64,000 nucleotides of DNA from Atriophallophorus winterbourni (Eukaryota > Platyhelminthes > Trematoda > Plagiorchiida > Microphallidae): positions 1-64,000 of the forward strand of contig JACCGJ010026052.1 of the NCBI GenBank assembly GCA_013407085.1, written 5' to 3'. The position numbers and the translations under genes are program-made. Below, in pieces: positions 1 to 11,159 of this stretch (positions within the stretch are counted from its first letter, which is position 1; the number at the start of each line of letters is the position of its first letter). Below the pieces are notes generated by a model. It ran no database searches. It saw only the letters and a list, made by a program, of their open reading frames with translations, and was not told the origin of the DNA.

Positions 1-325
1 GGTATTTTTATTCTGTACGTGTATGCTTTACCTGGAACTCCCTACCCTGTAATGCTGCACATTCACCCAACTTGGGTATATTCAAATCGAATTTGGACAA
101 TTTCATGTCGACCAATCCAAACATTGAACCTATATATTTTACACCATAAAAGCTTTGAACTTTGAAAACAGTTTCTGCCTATGGACTTTTACTTGATTCC
201 TGAACTGCTCAGTGAGCAAACAAATCCCGTTTTACTACCCATGTTATTTGTAATTGCCAAATTATTCTGTAGTTTTTGTTAAGCTATATGCTTTTTAGAC
301 CATTAAAATTGAATTGAATTAATAG
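1..325 (+). mobile_element. 3' end of a CR1-like LINE
   Basis: The first 130 bases read as the C-terminal tail of a CR1-like ORF2. The frame gives FTWNSLPCNAAHSPNLGIFK and then FKSNLDNF, matching the WNSLP...SL..FK...D ending typical of CR1-type reverse transcriptases. The rest is AT-rich 3' UTR ending near 298-321 in GACCATTAAAATTGAATTGA. A similar terminus is found at 25,745-25,775 and 11,130-11,150. The element runs off the left edge, so its 5' extent is unknown. Confidence 0.7.
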
Positions 326-361
326 TGTAATTTTTCAAATTTTCATCCATACTATAATCCA

Positions 362-655
362 GTGGTGTTTCAAAGTGTTCCCGTTTGGCAAACCAGCGCA
401 ACTTGTTTACAATTCTTCAACTGTTTCAAGTGCATGCGGATCCTGATCCTACTGTCCCTACCTGATGAGTGCAAACAGCACGAAACTGATCGTGGTGTGT
501 GTGATGGAAATGCATGCAAAAGAGATTTCTTTCATAGTCATATGTTCAAATTTAGTCTACATGTGTTTGGACTCATGTGTTTGAACAGGTTGTTGTTTGA
601 ACAGGTTGTTCGTACCAACCTTATCCAAAAAAGGCATACAAGCACAACTTGATTG
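362..655 (+). repeat. Hammerhead-bearing dispersed repeat (family A), copy 1
   Basis: Best-preserved dispersed copy of a repeat also seen at 18,480-18,960, 33,060-33,296 plus 34,164-34,290, and 40,930-41,070 (minus). Shared blocks are a hammerhead core, then GTGATGGAAATGCATGCA near 500-517, and a distal TTGAACAGGTTG...ACCAACCTTATCC block at 580-630. No conserved reading frame is shared between copies. I infer a non-coding element of retrozyme or satellite type. Confidence 0.6.
457..497 (+). ncRNA. Hammerhead ribozyme candidate (canonical core)
   Basis: Core CTGATGA at 462-468 is followed by stem II GTGC (469-472), loop AAACA, GCAC (478-481) and then GAAAC (482-486). Stem I can form between CTAC (458-461) and GTGG (492-495), with one U-G wobble. 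Cleavage would then fall after C491. The short stem III has one mismatch. The layout matches a minimal type I hammerhead with a very short stem III, as known in flukes and PLEs. Activity is untested. Confidence 0.6.
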
Positions 656-689
656 GAATATATTTGGAAACGATCGTATATTCGTAATG

Positions 690-1020
690 GAGAGAAATTT
701 TTGAGTAGTCGGTAAGAGCAGATTTGGGTAATGTTTCACTTCTGACACAGAAGTTTCGTCAGACACAGGGTGATTGTCAGGGCATGGCACATGAGATAGT
801 AGCAATCAAACCACCACACAGGGTTCTACCTTACCGCAAAACAGCGTACAGTAATCCTAAGGGTTATTACCTTACGTAGGCATGAATAGAATCACTGGTC
901 GATTTGCCTAATACGATGTGTATGCACATCAAACTAATACAAATGAACATGGTCGAGGTCGATTGAGACTGTGGCCTACATGCTTAAATGTACATAACTA
1001 TGAGAGTTGCTGAAGGTAAA
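690..1020 (+). repeat. PLE-type terminal repeat (family E), inverted arm 1
   Basis: This block recurs in reverse orientation at about 1,745-2,100 over its whole length with scattered mismatches, and partly at 20,420-20,672 and 32,590-32,665. The minus strand carries a hammerhead variant. Landmarks shared between arms include the CCACACAGGGTTCTACCTTA block and GATGTGTATGCACATC. Resemblance to Penelope-like pseudo-LTRs rests on the ribozyme type and on a PLE relic lying between the arms. Confidence 0.55.
727..762 (-). ncRNA. Hammerhead ribozyme variant in family E, copy 1
   Basis: Read on the minus strand: CTGACGA (rc of 756-762), one spacer A, stem II ACTTCT / AGAAGT around loop GTGTC, then GAAAC and ATT. 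Position 7 of the hammerhead core tolerates any base, so CTGACGA is acceptable. The one spacer base and lack of a stem III hairpin match the small hammerhead variants reported from PLEs, which act as dimers. The stem pairs perfectly over six base pairs. Confidence 0.5.
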
Positions 1021-1349
1021 GAAAAGTCTAATTAACTATTAGTTATGAGACGAATATGAACTATTTACGTTCGCATCAGTGCTGAGCGCTAGATAATGGA
1101 TATTTCTGCCCCATCCACCTCATTGATCGCAAGTCGACTTACCTTAGCTATTTCCATCACATCTTATACGGTTTAATACTATATCTTAACAATTTCGCAT
1201 CGTCTAGATCGACTCTGCGGCCTGTATCTAAATCGTGCTCCGCCAAGGTTGAATCACGAATAAGATATTTATATTCTCTGGCATCTCGTGATTGCCTTTT
1301 GACACGCCTCCGATGTTCCTCGAAACTGGTATGAAGTTGTTGTTCAGAT

Positions 1350-1495
1350 GGTGTTCACCGAGCTTGTGTAGTTGTTGTTGAACGTTTTGTCATCAAGCTA
1401 AATGACATCATCAGCAGAACTTCTTTCGAAGTGACTTATGATTGGTATTAATTGGTTTTTATAAGGTCCATCTGTCCGTTCGTCCGTTCTTATGA
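1350..1495 (-). mobile_element. Penelope-like element terminal relic
   Basis: The plus strand from the GTTGTTCAGATGGTGTTCAC block to ATAAGGTCCATCTGTCCG matches, block by block, the 3' end of the PLE at 33,297-33,440. The hammerhead core region, rc of 1,381-1,414, keeps CTGATGA and its GTCAT/ATGAC stem. It has lost the GAAA box (CAAAACGTT). It lies between the two inverted family E arms. Confidence 0.55.
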
Positions 1496-1744
1496 AGTTC
1501 TCTGGAAGTTTATCTTTTGGAAATACCGGGACATCACTTACATTCGATTCCGTAGATGCTATTCGTGATGTCATTTTTTCTTAAAGGGAGCCAGGGTCGA
1601 ACGGATAGTTTTCCCTTTCTTATACCTCACGCATGGACACCTGGAACAAGATTCAACTGCTTCATTCTGATATGCCTTTAAAATACCGTATGCTAACCGT
1701 ATCTCGCTAAATAGTTTATATTATTCTCTAACCTAATTAGTTTT

Positions 1745-2100
1745 TCTTTACCTTAAATAATTCTCCAACCTTAACTCTCATAGCTATGTACATTTAAGCA
1801 TGTGGGCCACAGTGTCAATCAACCTCGACCATGTTCACTTGTACTAGTATGATGTGCATACACATCGTATTAGGCAAATCGGCCAGTGATCCTGTTCATG
1901 CCCTACGTAAGGTAATAACCACTAGTATTACTGTACGCTGTTTTGCGGTAAGGTAGAACCCTGTGTGGTGGTTTGATTGCTAATAGGTCATGTGCCACGC
2001 CCTGACAATCACCCTGTGCCTGACGAAACTTCTGTGTCAGAAGTGAAACATTACCCAAATCTGCTGTTATCGATTGCACACAAATTTCTTACAAATATTG
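1745..2100 (-). repeat. PLE-type terminal repeat (family E), inverted arm 2
   Basis: Inverted partner of 690-1,020. Both arms contain the same open frame (PDNHP, then DETSVSEVKHYPNLL) because of sequence similarity, not because it is a real protein. The same segment folds as a hammerhead at 2,020-2,055 on the plus strand. Confidence 0.55.
2020..2055 (+). ncRNA. Hammerhead ribozyme variant in family E, copy 2
   Basis: CTGACGA at 2,020-2,026, spacer A, ACTTCT (2,028-2,033), loop GTGTC, AGAAGT (2,039-2,044), GAAAC (2,045-2,049), ATT. Stem II is A-U at the base, whereas the copy at 32,603 is G-C at the same pair. That is a compensatory difference. Confidence 0.55.
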
Positions 2101-2109
2101 TCAGAATTT

Positions 2110-3230
2110 TATTCCATTGTTGCATCAGAATCGAATGTCGTTTCGTCCAGCTCCTTTGCTTTTCAAACTTACATAAGCGATGCACATTCCACCCGACCGA
2201 TTGGATCGGATTGGCTAGTTAATAGAATCTATGGAACTGAAAATTGCTATTATGTGTAAATGAGATATAAATAATTGTAGCAGACTATTGTCTCTACACA
2301 TTCAGAATTGTACACGTCCACCTATTCACGTGTACAATTATCGATCTTCGCGCCCGGTCAGCCATATCGACCACCTTTCTAATACACATTCAAATGGTGC
2401 GAAGCAACGGGCAATCGGACAGGCAGCGAACAACGACACTGCCTCTGTACTCCGATCCATTCTTTTTGTTTTCGTTTCAACCAATGTACAGAACAACACC
2501 ACCGTTCTGGAAAGATAAGATTCGGCATATCAGTATTGTTCTTTGAGCCAGGACGTTGGGTTCGAACGCGAAGCCGACGCTAGGAGCCGCTATCAGCAAG
2601 CACCACTAGGGCCGTAACCAAAAATATCACTATTGTAAGATTCGATTCGTAAAATTATTAATTCGAATTCGAATCGGAAGATGTGATTCATTTCAATTTT
2701 AATGTAAACAGTTCGTCGTCAACCAAACCTTTTCCCTATCAATCTTCATTATTTTGGCAACAAAAAGAAAACACGAACAGATTCAGGAATTAATACAAAC
2801 TTCAAGCTTCTCGTAGATAATTGTCTATAAGACCGTGTTGTAGGTTTTGAGAGTACGCTGTGTAGCTTTTACGCCATTTTAATCAAAACAACAATCACAT
2901 CTAGCTCAAATTGTTTGAATAAAATTGACCATATAAAAATAAAATATTTTTCCGGAACTTCTGGGATCTGTCAACTTTTTGAGCGTTTGACGAACACTTC
3001 TCAGGTTTCTAGTAATTATAAGATGAATATTCTGTTCTAAATGTGCTGGTTCCATCTATTAACAAAGTTATTTGACTTTATCTACTTCATTAGTGAGGGG
3101 GAAATCCCATGACATCAATTGACATGGTAACGGTCACCAGGTTTATTTGGACATGAAATCAATGTTAGCGACATTCGTGCCCGCAAGTGATTTAAACCGC
3201 GCCTTGTGCGTGTATTTTGGGATCGGAAAA
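2110..3230. other. Region without recognised gene
   Basis: AT-rich sequence with only short overlapping open frames (up to 81 codons), none resembling a known family. No repeat shared with the rest of the window was recognised here. Confidence 0.5.
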
Positions 3231-3234
3231 TCTA

Positions 3235-3405
3235 CCTGGGTAATTTTGGTTCTTTTTGCGAACGATGCCAAACTTTTTGTTAATCAAGTCAAGCGTTGAC
3301 TTTTTGAGCTTACGAGCGATTTGGATACATTAAGCAGCTGGTCAGAGAAAAATCGAGCTTCCATTCAACTTCATAAAGTGCAAAATGGTGCTTCTATATG
3401 GTTTA
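3235..3405 (+). mobile_element. CR1-like reverse transcriptase fragment
   Basis: The plus strand reads VLFANDAKLF at about 3,245-3,275, the degraded F-A-D-D catalytic box of a LINE reverse transcriptase. It is followed by LTSDLDTLSSWSEKN and an HK residue pair, the usual segment after the catalytic box. The second Asp is kept and the first is Asn, so the copy is dead. It ends where a minus-strand CR1 fragment begins at about 3,410. Confidence 0.55.
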
Positions 3406-3409
3406 TATA

Positions 3410-4255
3410 TTGTATGCAAGGATTAGATCGCCTCGCATTCTCCTTTGTGCAAGTGTTCTTTAGATCCAGTCGTCTGAGTCGCTCGACGAATGGTATTTTC
3501 AAAACAATTGACAAGCTTAGAAGCTCTGTGATATAACCGCCCCAGAAGTAAAACATCTTTCTGGATCCATGTTTTCCATGCTTGGGCAGCATTGTCTAGA
3601 ACCGGGTGTATATCATCATGAGATGAAAACATGCCGGGTAGAAACGTCCAAACATCCGCCGAAACATACCTAGCAGCCGAGACACGCGTTTGTAAACGGC
3701 TTTGCATTGATCACAATTTCTCAAAAAATCACAAATCTAGACACCCAGCTCCTTTTCTTCCACTATGTACTCCAGGATTTGGTTGCCAAGCCTGCATGGG
3801 TAGGAAAAGCCAGGATCGCGAAGTATCTGCATGATCTTAGACTTGCATATTCAAAGGTAGGTCGTTTTGTAAATCGTTCATGTAAATCATTAACAATATT
3901 GGCCCAATCACCGATCCTTGTGGAACACTGCTATTGACATCGATTTACTTTCATAATAGGCCATTCACACGAACTTTGGTGTATCTATTGTCAAGGATAA
4001 TATTCCAACAATACCGTGTTTCTGTAGCTTGTTCAAAATTAAATTACAATCGTCGAAAGCTTTAGAAATGTCAAGATCGCATACATGAATAAATCACCTG
4101 AATCTACAACACTCGTTCTGTCTTCTAAGCGTATCAGTAAGTTTGTTAGACAAGAACGATTTCTGTGAAATCCGCGTTCTATAACTGGCAAATGTTCGTT
4201 CATTTCTAGATGTTGCACTATTTCTGTATGTATTATTCGCTTAAAAGGTTTCAAG
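3410..4255 (-). mobile_element. CR1-like reverse transcriptase fragment, inverted
   Basis: Minus-strand pieces in several frames match other CR1-like copies here. RIIHTEIVQHLEMNEHLP plus HRNRSCLTNLLIRLED (4,090-4,250) is the palm entry region. RLLGMFRRMFGRF (near 3,640-3,680) and KDVLLLGRLYHRASKLV (3,510-3,575) are C-terminal thumb-side motifs. Frameshifts and stops are frequent. Its opposite orientation to 3,235-3,405 suggests an inversion during insertion or two separate insertions. Confidence 0.6.
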
Positions 4256-4264
4256 GTTGTCACT

Positions 4265-7200
4265 GCCGGGGCGGTTTTGAGCATTAGCTCCCTTTTCCAA
4301 AATTGCGCTAATGGTGCGCCTCTCATATAGCATCTGACCACCAAGTCCAGCTCATGATCTGCATGCGTGGTCCTGTGTGACCCGGCGTAACTGCTTCTAC
4401 TGACAGGAGAAAGGGCGAAGGCGGCTGACTGGCACCTCAAAACCAGATTACTTCGTGCAGGTGGAGCTCGTAAGTTCATGAAGGCGGTCCAACTATGGGA
4501 AGGAAAACCGTTATCACAAACCTCCACTGCCTTGTGGCTACATCCAATCATGGAAATGGCTTCATGAGTCAACCTCGAGGAGAAATCCGGAGTCCCGTTA
4601 GGCAGTCCGAGGTTGTATTCAACTTTGTCCTAGCAACTGCTGCGACGGTATCGTTGTCCAAACGTATCAGCCTAGCTGTTCCTTTTGTTCCGGTGGTGCC
4701 GTGGAGAGGGAGCACTTGCTGCATGGGCAACAGCTAGTTCTCCAGATTGAACTGCTCTGGCATACATTTCAACGCACTAATGGAGACACTCCATTCCGCT
4801 TCTATGTATAATAACACGAGAAGCAGCGGATACGAGTTAAAAGCTATGGCTCGAATGGCGAAGAGCTCAGCGCCTGGGGTTGCATCCGACGGTGGAAGAG
4901 ATTTTGAGGTCTCATTGGACGGCTATCGCCTGACTCAAGCTGGGCAGCCCACAGCCAATGATGTGCCGCCTCGTCACGGTCTGCTATCCTCATTGGGTCG
5001 ATGGGGATTAGTAATCAACCGACAAGTAGACTGTATTTTTCCGCACCAGCGAAACGAATTACTACACAACAAAGGTCAGCTTTGAAACTGGGAACTTGGA
5101 ACGTCCGGTCCATGCTCCCATGATTTCATGACGACGTCTCGAATATTGGAGGTGTACGAAAATCAGGCTTAAGGTCGACGTGGCTGCCCTGCAAGATACG
5201 CGATTGCCAGACGCTACTAGGCTAACAGAAAGAGATTACACATTCTTGGAAAGGAAGGGGTTCTGATGAGCCTCCACTGCATGGAGTTGGGTTTGCCGTG
5301 CGAAACTGCCTACTAAAAGCAGCAGAACCGAGCAGCAGCGATAGCGACTGATTTCGACTCTGAATATGAAGTTCATAATTGGTACCATTAAATTACTCGA
5401 CGTTTGTGCACCGACGCTCGTCTGCTGAAAAAGACGCTTTTATCATAGCCTCACAACAGTCCTCAAAAACGTGCTACAAAAAACTGTAGTAGTATTGGGT
5501 GATTTCAATGCCAGAGTTTGTGCAGATTACGAGTCTTGACAAAACTGTCTCGGAAGGTTCGGAGTAGGTAAAACCAATGAAAATGGACAACGCCTTTTAG
5601 AACTGTGCACACGGTTCACTCTTTGTGTTAGTAACAGTTTCTTTCAAACAAAACCACAGCATAAATTCTATTGGAAACATCCTTAATCTAAGCATTGAAA
5701 TCTTGAATCAGTTTATCTTATTCTTGTTAGTTGCACTAATATAGGAAGCGTACCCCTCACCAGATCATATCAAAGTGCAGATTGTGACACTGACCATTCG
5801 CTGGTTTGTGCAAAACGGAAGCTTCCCCAGTCGAGATTTCACCGCACCAAATTGTTTGCTAAACAAAGGATAAACCTCACTCGCATGTGTGATCCTAATA
5901 TAGATGTGCGATTTGCACAGCTGAGTTCAACAAGACAACACCACTCGAATCGGATTCAGAAAACTGGGAATCGATCAAAAGCCTAGTCGCTCTTTCCACT
6001 TTCGGTCCGAAGGAAGCTCGAACAAGCGACTGGTTCGAAGCAAAACCTTCTGAGATGACTGCTGTGTTGGATGAGAAACGGTCAGCATTCTTGAAGTTCA
6101 AAGGTATGCCAACAGATGAAAACTTACGAGTTCTGAGAGCAGCTAGAAATAAGGTCCGACAGACTGCAAGACTATGTGCAAATGACTGTTGGACTGAAAT
6201 TAGCCTCAGTATCCACAATGCTGCCATTACTGGAAATTTTCACGGTATGTATGATGGGATCTAGAGAGCCATTGGTCCAAACAAACTTAATACAACCCCC
6301 ATTAAGTCTGTATCTGGTAAACCGATTGTCGACAAAAATCAGCAGATGAAAATATGGATAGACCACATCTCATCTCTCCACTTCACAGTATGGTTATACC
6401 GCATGTACTTGAAAATGTTGAGCGGTTGCCAACCAGCTATTACAGAGGAATCTCCCTTCTGAATGTTGTAGACAAATTGTTTTTTAAAGTCTTAGAGATC
6501 AGGATTCAAGTTTTACCTGATAGAGTTTACTCCGAATCTCAATGTGGCTTCCGCAGGGGAAGATCAACCGTTGACATTATCTTCTACCCGAGTCAACTTC
6601 AAGAAAAGTGTCGGGAACAGCGTATGCTGTATACGCTGCTTTCATGGAATTAACGAAGGCGGTAAACTACGTCAGCAGGGTGGGTCTTTTCAAAATGCTT
6701 GATCTGATAGGCTGTCCCATGACTGCTCAAACTCTTTATTTCGTTCCACTTAGGCATGAAGGGCTCAGTCCATTTTAATGGTTTCGGTTCAGAATCCTTT
6801 AAATTCGCAGAGGCGTCAAAACAAGGGTGTGTTCTTGCTCCAACGCTGTTCGGCGTTTTCTTTGTTATGCTTCCGAAGCACGCTTTTAGGACAAGAACAG
6901 GAGGTATTTACCTACGCACGTGAAGTGATAGTAAGCTTTTCAACCTGAGCCGGTTGAGGGCACAAACCAAGACACGGGATGTGCTAATCCGTGACCTGCT
7001 GTTTGCTGACGATGCACCCATTGTTGCTCACTCCCAAGAACACCTCCAGTCGCTAATGTACTGTTTGTCGTCGGCATGCAAAGACTTTGGGTTAACAATC
7101 ATCATGAGCAAGACCAAAGTCCTTGGTCAATGAATTTTATCGCCTCCAACCATCACTGTTGGAAACTGTCAGCTTGAACCAGTACTTCATTTCACATAAA

Positions 7201-7935
7201 TTGGTTCAACCATCGCGGATAACCTCTCGCTAGACACGGAGATTGATAAGCAGATTGGCAGAGCAGCTGTCATTTTGTTTCGACTGAACTCGCGTGTTTG
7301 GTGCAACCGCAAGTTGACAGTAAAGACAAAGAAATGGTATACAGCGCGTGTGCACTAAATGTTATAGTGTACGGCAGTGAAACCTGGACCACCCACGCAA
7401 GACACGAACGGAAGCTGAATGCTTTCCATGTACGAAGCATCTGTCGTATCTTGAACATATAGTGCATGAACAAAGTGACTAATGCTGAAATGCTTTCAAA
7501 AGCTGGTCTACAGAGCATCTTCAGCCTACTACGACAGCGCCGCTTCTGGTGGCTTGGTCATGTCTACAGAATGGAAAATGGTCGTATTCCGAAAGATCTA
7601 CCCTATAGTGAGTTACAATTAGGAAGTCGACCATTGTGCAGACCGCACTTGCGATGCAAAGACATTTGCAAAAGAGATATGAGAGCTCTTGGCTGCTGAA
7701 CGCAGATCACGCCGCCGGCGTGCAACTGACGCTCTACAACCGAGTTCTGACTATCTTTGCAATCCCTGTTTTAAATATCGTTCCTCTCAAATCTGACTGT
7801 TAAGTCATTCGAAAAGCTGTGGAACATGAAAAAGTCATGCGATTGTGATATACATCCATGGTCGACATCGACCGAAGGAGACCAACAACATTCACTCAAA
7901 ATTTTTTGATACCGAAGAGAGCAATGTCGCTGGCC
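4265..7935 (+). mobile_element. Nearly full-length, decayed RTE-like LINE
   Basis: The 5' UTR (4,265-5,080) is shared with the short RTE-derived repeats at 39.3, 54.5, 55.3 and 62.5 kb. The APE-type endonuclease starts at about 5,083 with LGTWNVRSM and shows DVAALQDTRL and LGDFNARV (about 5,498-5,522). The reverse transcriptase has SQCGFRRGRSTVD (6,536-6,580), an intact FADD box at 7,002-7,013 and an HVYRMENGRIPKDL segment (7,558-7,600). A C2HC-like finger remnant lies at 7,755-7,830. In-frame stops and frameshifts throughout mean it cannot encode a working protein. The endonuclease type (BovB/CFDP2-like) points to the RTE clade. The clade assignment is inference. Confidence 0.75.
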
Positions 7936-8029
7936 TGCAATTTTTAACATCAGAACGGCAACCTCATTTGCAAATGAGTTTTATTCATCCCAGTTTCCTG
8001 TCTTTTGGCACTAAATTAATAGACATATG

Positions 8030-9870
8030 AGATTGAGGTTTAGACAGCAGTCTGGTTCCAAAGATTTCTTTACGTTTAATTTTCGTAAGTGCGACGCTAC
8101 CACTGTCGGAGTAATCAATACATCACTTAAAGTCGGTCTGTCAAGTTGAATGATGGATACTCAAATGTCTCCATGGATTTTGGCGCAAAAACTGCGGCAT
8201 AAAAGTCCGCTAATGGATCAGCGGTCTCTTTAACGGATTGAATGAAACCGACCAGGTTTTCAAAGGAAAAACTTCTGGTAAAATATTCTCTCTATCATTT
8301 ACGAGTCGATATAAGAGCTTTGGATTGTGTTACATGTGAGAAATCAATGCGATTTAAAAGCTTGTTTATCATCTCGAATAATGCGGATATCTTTGTTTCC
8401 CGTCGTTAAATTATGCCCATGACTCGGGTGTGTTTGCAGCCATATGAAAATCGCATTTTGTTCCGTCAACGTTGCGCCTAGCGCTACAAACGTACTCGAA
8501 TTCTAGGGCAACGTGATGGCTTCGCCCGGTTGGCGGTTTATACATAATATTCTCTATAGCTGTGGGATCTGATGTAGGTATTAGGTTCAAGGTAGACGGT
8601 CGGTCTGATCCCCTCATACGAGTAAAACCCATACCGTGATTATAAGCAGGTGCGTAATCCAAGACGGTTCGAAGTTGATAGTCAAGTGTCTCTGATGGAT
8701 GATCATCCTGGTTTTAGAGATGGAGAAGGTTGAAATTTGAGTCAAGTACCCCGTTGTCACAGCGCAAACCATCAATCGGTTTGTTGTTTAGGTAAGGAGT
8801 TGCTGTCGTAGAACGACAGATCATTCCATCAATGCATTTGTCTCCTGAATTAAGAGTCAGAGAGCACCAAAATGTGTCAGTTATATCAATGATCTCATCG
8901 TTCATAACTCTACAGATAAGCGACTGCTTGAAGTAGATCGCTACTCATCCTCCATAACATAAAAACGGTCACGCCAGGATAGAGACATGCGTGGTATGAC
9001 GAGTTCTTTGTTAGACCATTAGGCGTGAAACCATGTTTCTGTTATGGCGACTATATCCGGCATCGTTTCATTGCCATTCTCGGACAGTTCGATTAATTTG
9101 TTGACGAGGTTGTTCGCGTTGAAATAGATGCACTTGATCGTATTTTTCGTGATTAATGACAGGTGTAAACTGAAATTATTTGTCCGACTTCTCTGGAGTC
9201 GGACTAGGCCAGTTTTTCGGGTTTGAGCTGTGGTAGTTACTAGTATCAATTGGGTTGGTGTGTATCTTTGTTTGTGTTGATATTGCTTTAGTGACATTAT
9301 CGGAAATTGTATCAGGTTCTCGATTCGGATCTAGATCGATTTCAGATCTAGCGGCATTTGTGTTATTGGTGTCACCGGTGTATTCATCTCTATGTGTTTC
9401 TTGGTTGACAGTTATCCTCTGAACTCGATGATTGTCTCGTACTTTTATGCCGGGATCAGATATAATAACCCATTTTGGGAACTTATGTTTCAAGGTTTAC
9501 CACGTGCAACTTAGTCTATCGGCCATAGCGGATTTGGACTCACGCCCCTGTAATTCAAAATTTCGACCGCAATGTTCATAATTTCTGCAAGGAATCTCCA
9601 AGGCTTTCGGTCGTGGCTTGCGCGTTCGTGATTGAAAGAATCACCAATCATTTCTGGAATCCCAAGTGAGACTAGACTACGGGAGGAATGGTTTCCACTA
9701 TCATCAGTTGTGCCGTCTCTCTCGCACCATGGAATATCGGGGTAGACACGGCATGGTGTTTTTGGCTACTTCGTAGCTTGTATGCGTTTAGCAATATTTC
9801 TTCTAGATCTCTTTCAGTGTGTACGGTTAATTAAGCAATTCTGGTTTGTCGTTGTGTGGCGAGTCACGTT
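8030..9870 (-). mobile_element. 5' half of a CR1-like LINE (ORF1 end and endonuclease)
   Basis: Minus-strand pieces read MPDIVAITETWFHA (9,019-9,060), IDITDTFWCSLTLNSGDKC (8,835-8,900) and RMRGSDRPSTLNLIPTS (8,555-8,605). These are the endonuclease blocks seen intact at 29,102-29,671. Upstream (9,300-9,870) is a broken ORF1-like stretch. The copy lacks the reverse transcriptase half and carries several stops. Confidence 0.6.
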
Positions 9871-9949
9871 TTCTAGTAAGCCGATTCAATGAAGTGAGCA
9901 TACCATAATTTATTTTCATCATATTGCTCGTACTCAAAGGATGTAGAAT

Positions 9950-10545
9950 GTTCAGCTCTCTCGAATGAATGGAAATTCAACTATATGCATCGAAGTTCGT
10001 TAAATTTTGCACACGTGGATCTTATGAGTAATCGTCGGCAAACAGCGGGTCACGGATTAGCACGTTTCACGCCTTGGTTTGTGCTCTGAACCGGTTCATG
10101 TTAGAAAGCTTGCCCTCACTTCGCGTGCGTAGGTAAATGCCTTCTGTCCTCGTCCTAGAAGCATGCTGCAGAAGCAGAGCAAAGAAAGTGCCAAACAGCG
10201 TGGGAGCAAGAACACACCTTTGTTTTGACGCCTCTGCGAATTTCAAAGGATTCTGAAATGAAACCGTTAAAATGAACTGAGCGCTTCATGCCTGAGTGGA
10301 ACGAAATAACGAGGTTGAGCCGTCTTTGGGTGCAGTCTATTAGTTCAAGCATTTTGAAAAGACCTCTCCTGCTGACGTAGTCGAACGCCTTCGTTAAATC
10401 AATAACATTTCGTTATTTGCGGACGTCATAAAGATATAGCGTTGCACCCGTAGCGAAGAAGACTGTCTGCTACTACAAAAGTTCCTGATACGCTTCGCAG
10501 CTGGTAGCTGATTAACAAACTGCTGTTTAACTTCAACAGATGCAG
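9950..10545 (-). mobile_element. RTE-like reverse transcriptase fragment
   Basis: Closely similar in reverse to 6,700-7,060 of the RTE-like copy. The minus strand reads a SGMKRSVHFNGF block at about 10,270-10,300, then the segment leading to the FADD box near 10,030. It is truncated at both ends and abuts a plus-strand CR1 3' end. Confidence 0.65.
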
Positions 10546-11155
10546 GCTCATGAATGTAGGGAATCGAGTGGAGTTCAGATATCATATAGGTTCATATGTC
10601 CTTGAAAATTGCAGTCAAGATAAAGATTTGAGTGTCTGGATATGCTCCAGTTTAAAAACCCCGCTTCAAACTAACAGTGCCTTTACAAAGGCAATACATG
10701 ACATGAATCTACTCAAACGGGCATTTAGGATGGCTCACCTGAATCTGTTCGACTTTCCCTACCGACGAATCAGAGGAGACCTTATCCTACTTTAAAAAAT
10801 ATTCCATACCGCAAACCATCCCTATTCACACGAAGAGATACAAGGAATTATCTGACCAATGAATATACGCTCGTGGTACCCCATTCCCACATGAACTGTA
10901 GAAAATATTTTTATTCTGTCAGTGCCTGATTTACTTGGAACAGTTTACCTTCTACCGTTGCTCACTCCACTAGCTTGAAAAACTTTATAACGAAATTTGA
11001 CGAGCTTTTATTGAATTATTCGTTTCCGGACTACTTATATACTGCTTAGTCTAATTCCTTATCTTGTTTTATACACTTACATTTCAATTTTTATCCTCTC
11101 ATGTTTAATGTTAAGCTTGCTGCTTTTTAGACAATTAAAATCCTTGAATTACCAT
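10545..11155 (+). mobile_element. CR1-like LINE 3' end
   Basis: The plus strand gives QDKDLSVWICSSLKTPLQ, then NLFDFPYRRIRGDLILL (10,739-10,790), and after a stop the WNSLPSTVAHSTSLKNF ending (10,935-10,990). The 3' UTR ends at about 11,150 in TTTTTAGACAATTAAAATCC. An internal deletion removes the segment between the two coding pieces. Confidence 0.65.
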
Positions 11156-11159
11156 AAAT

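Noticed and set aside
557..805. 82-codon minus-strand frame mirrored at 1,977-2,222
   Set aside because: It is the hammerhead-bearing inverted repeat read in one frame. The similarity stops outside the repeat.
4039..4572. 177-codon minus-strand frame as a host gene
   Set aside because: It fuses an RTE-derived UTR segment with a CR1 reverse-transcriptase fragment. It is a chance fusion of two elements.
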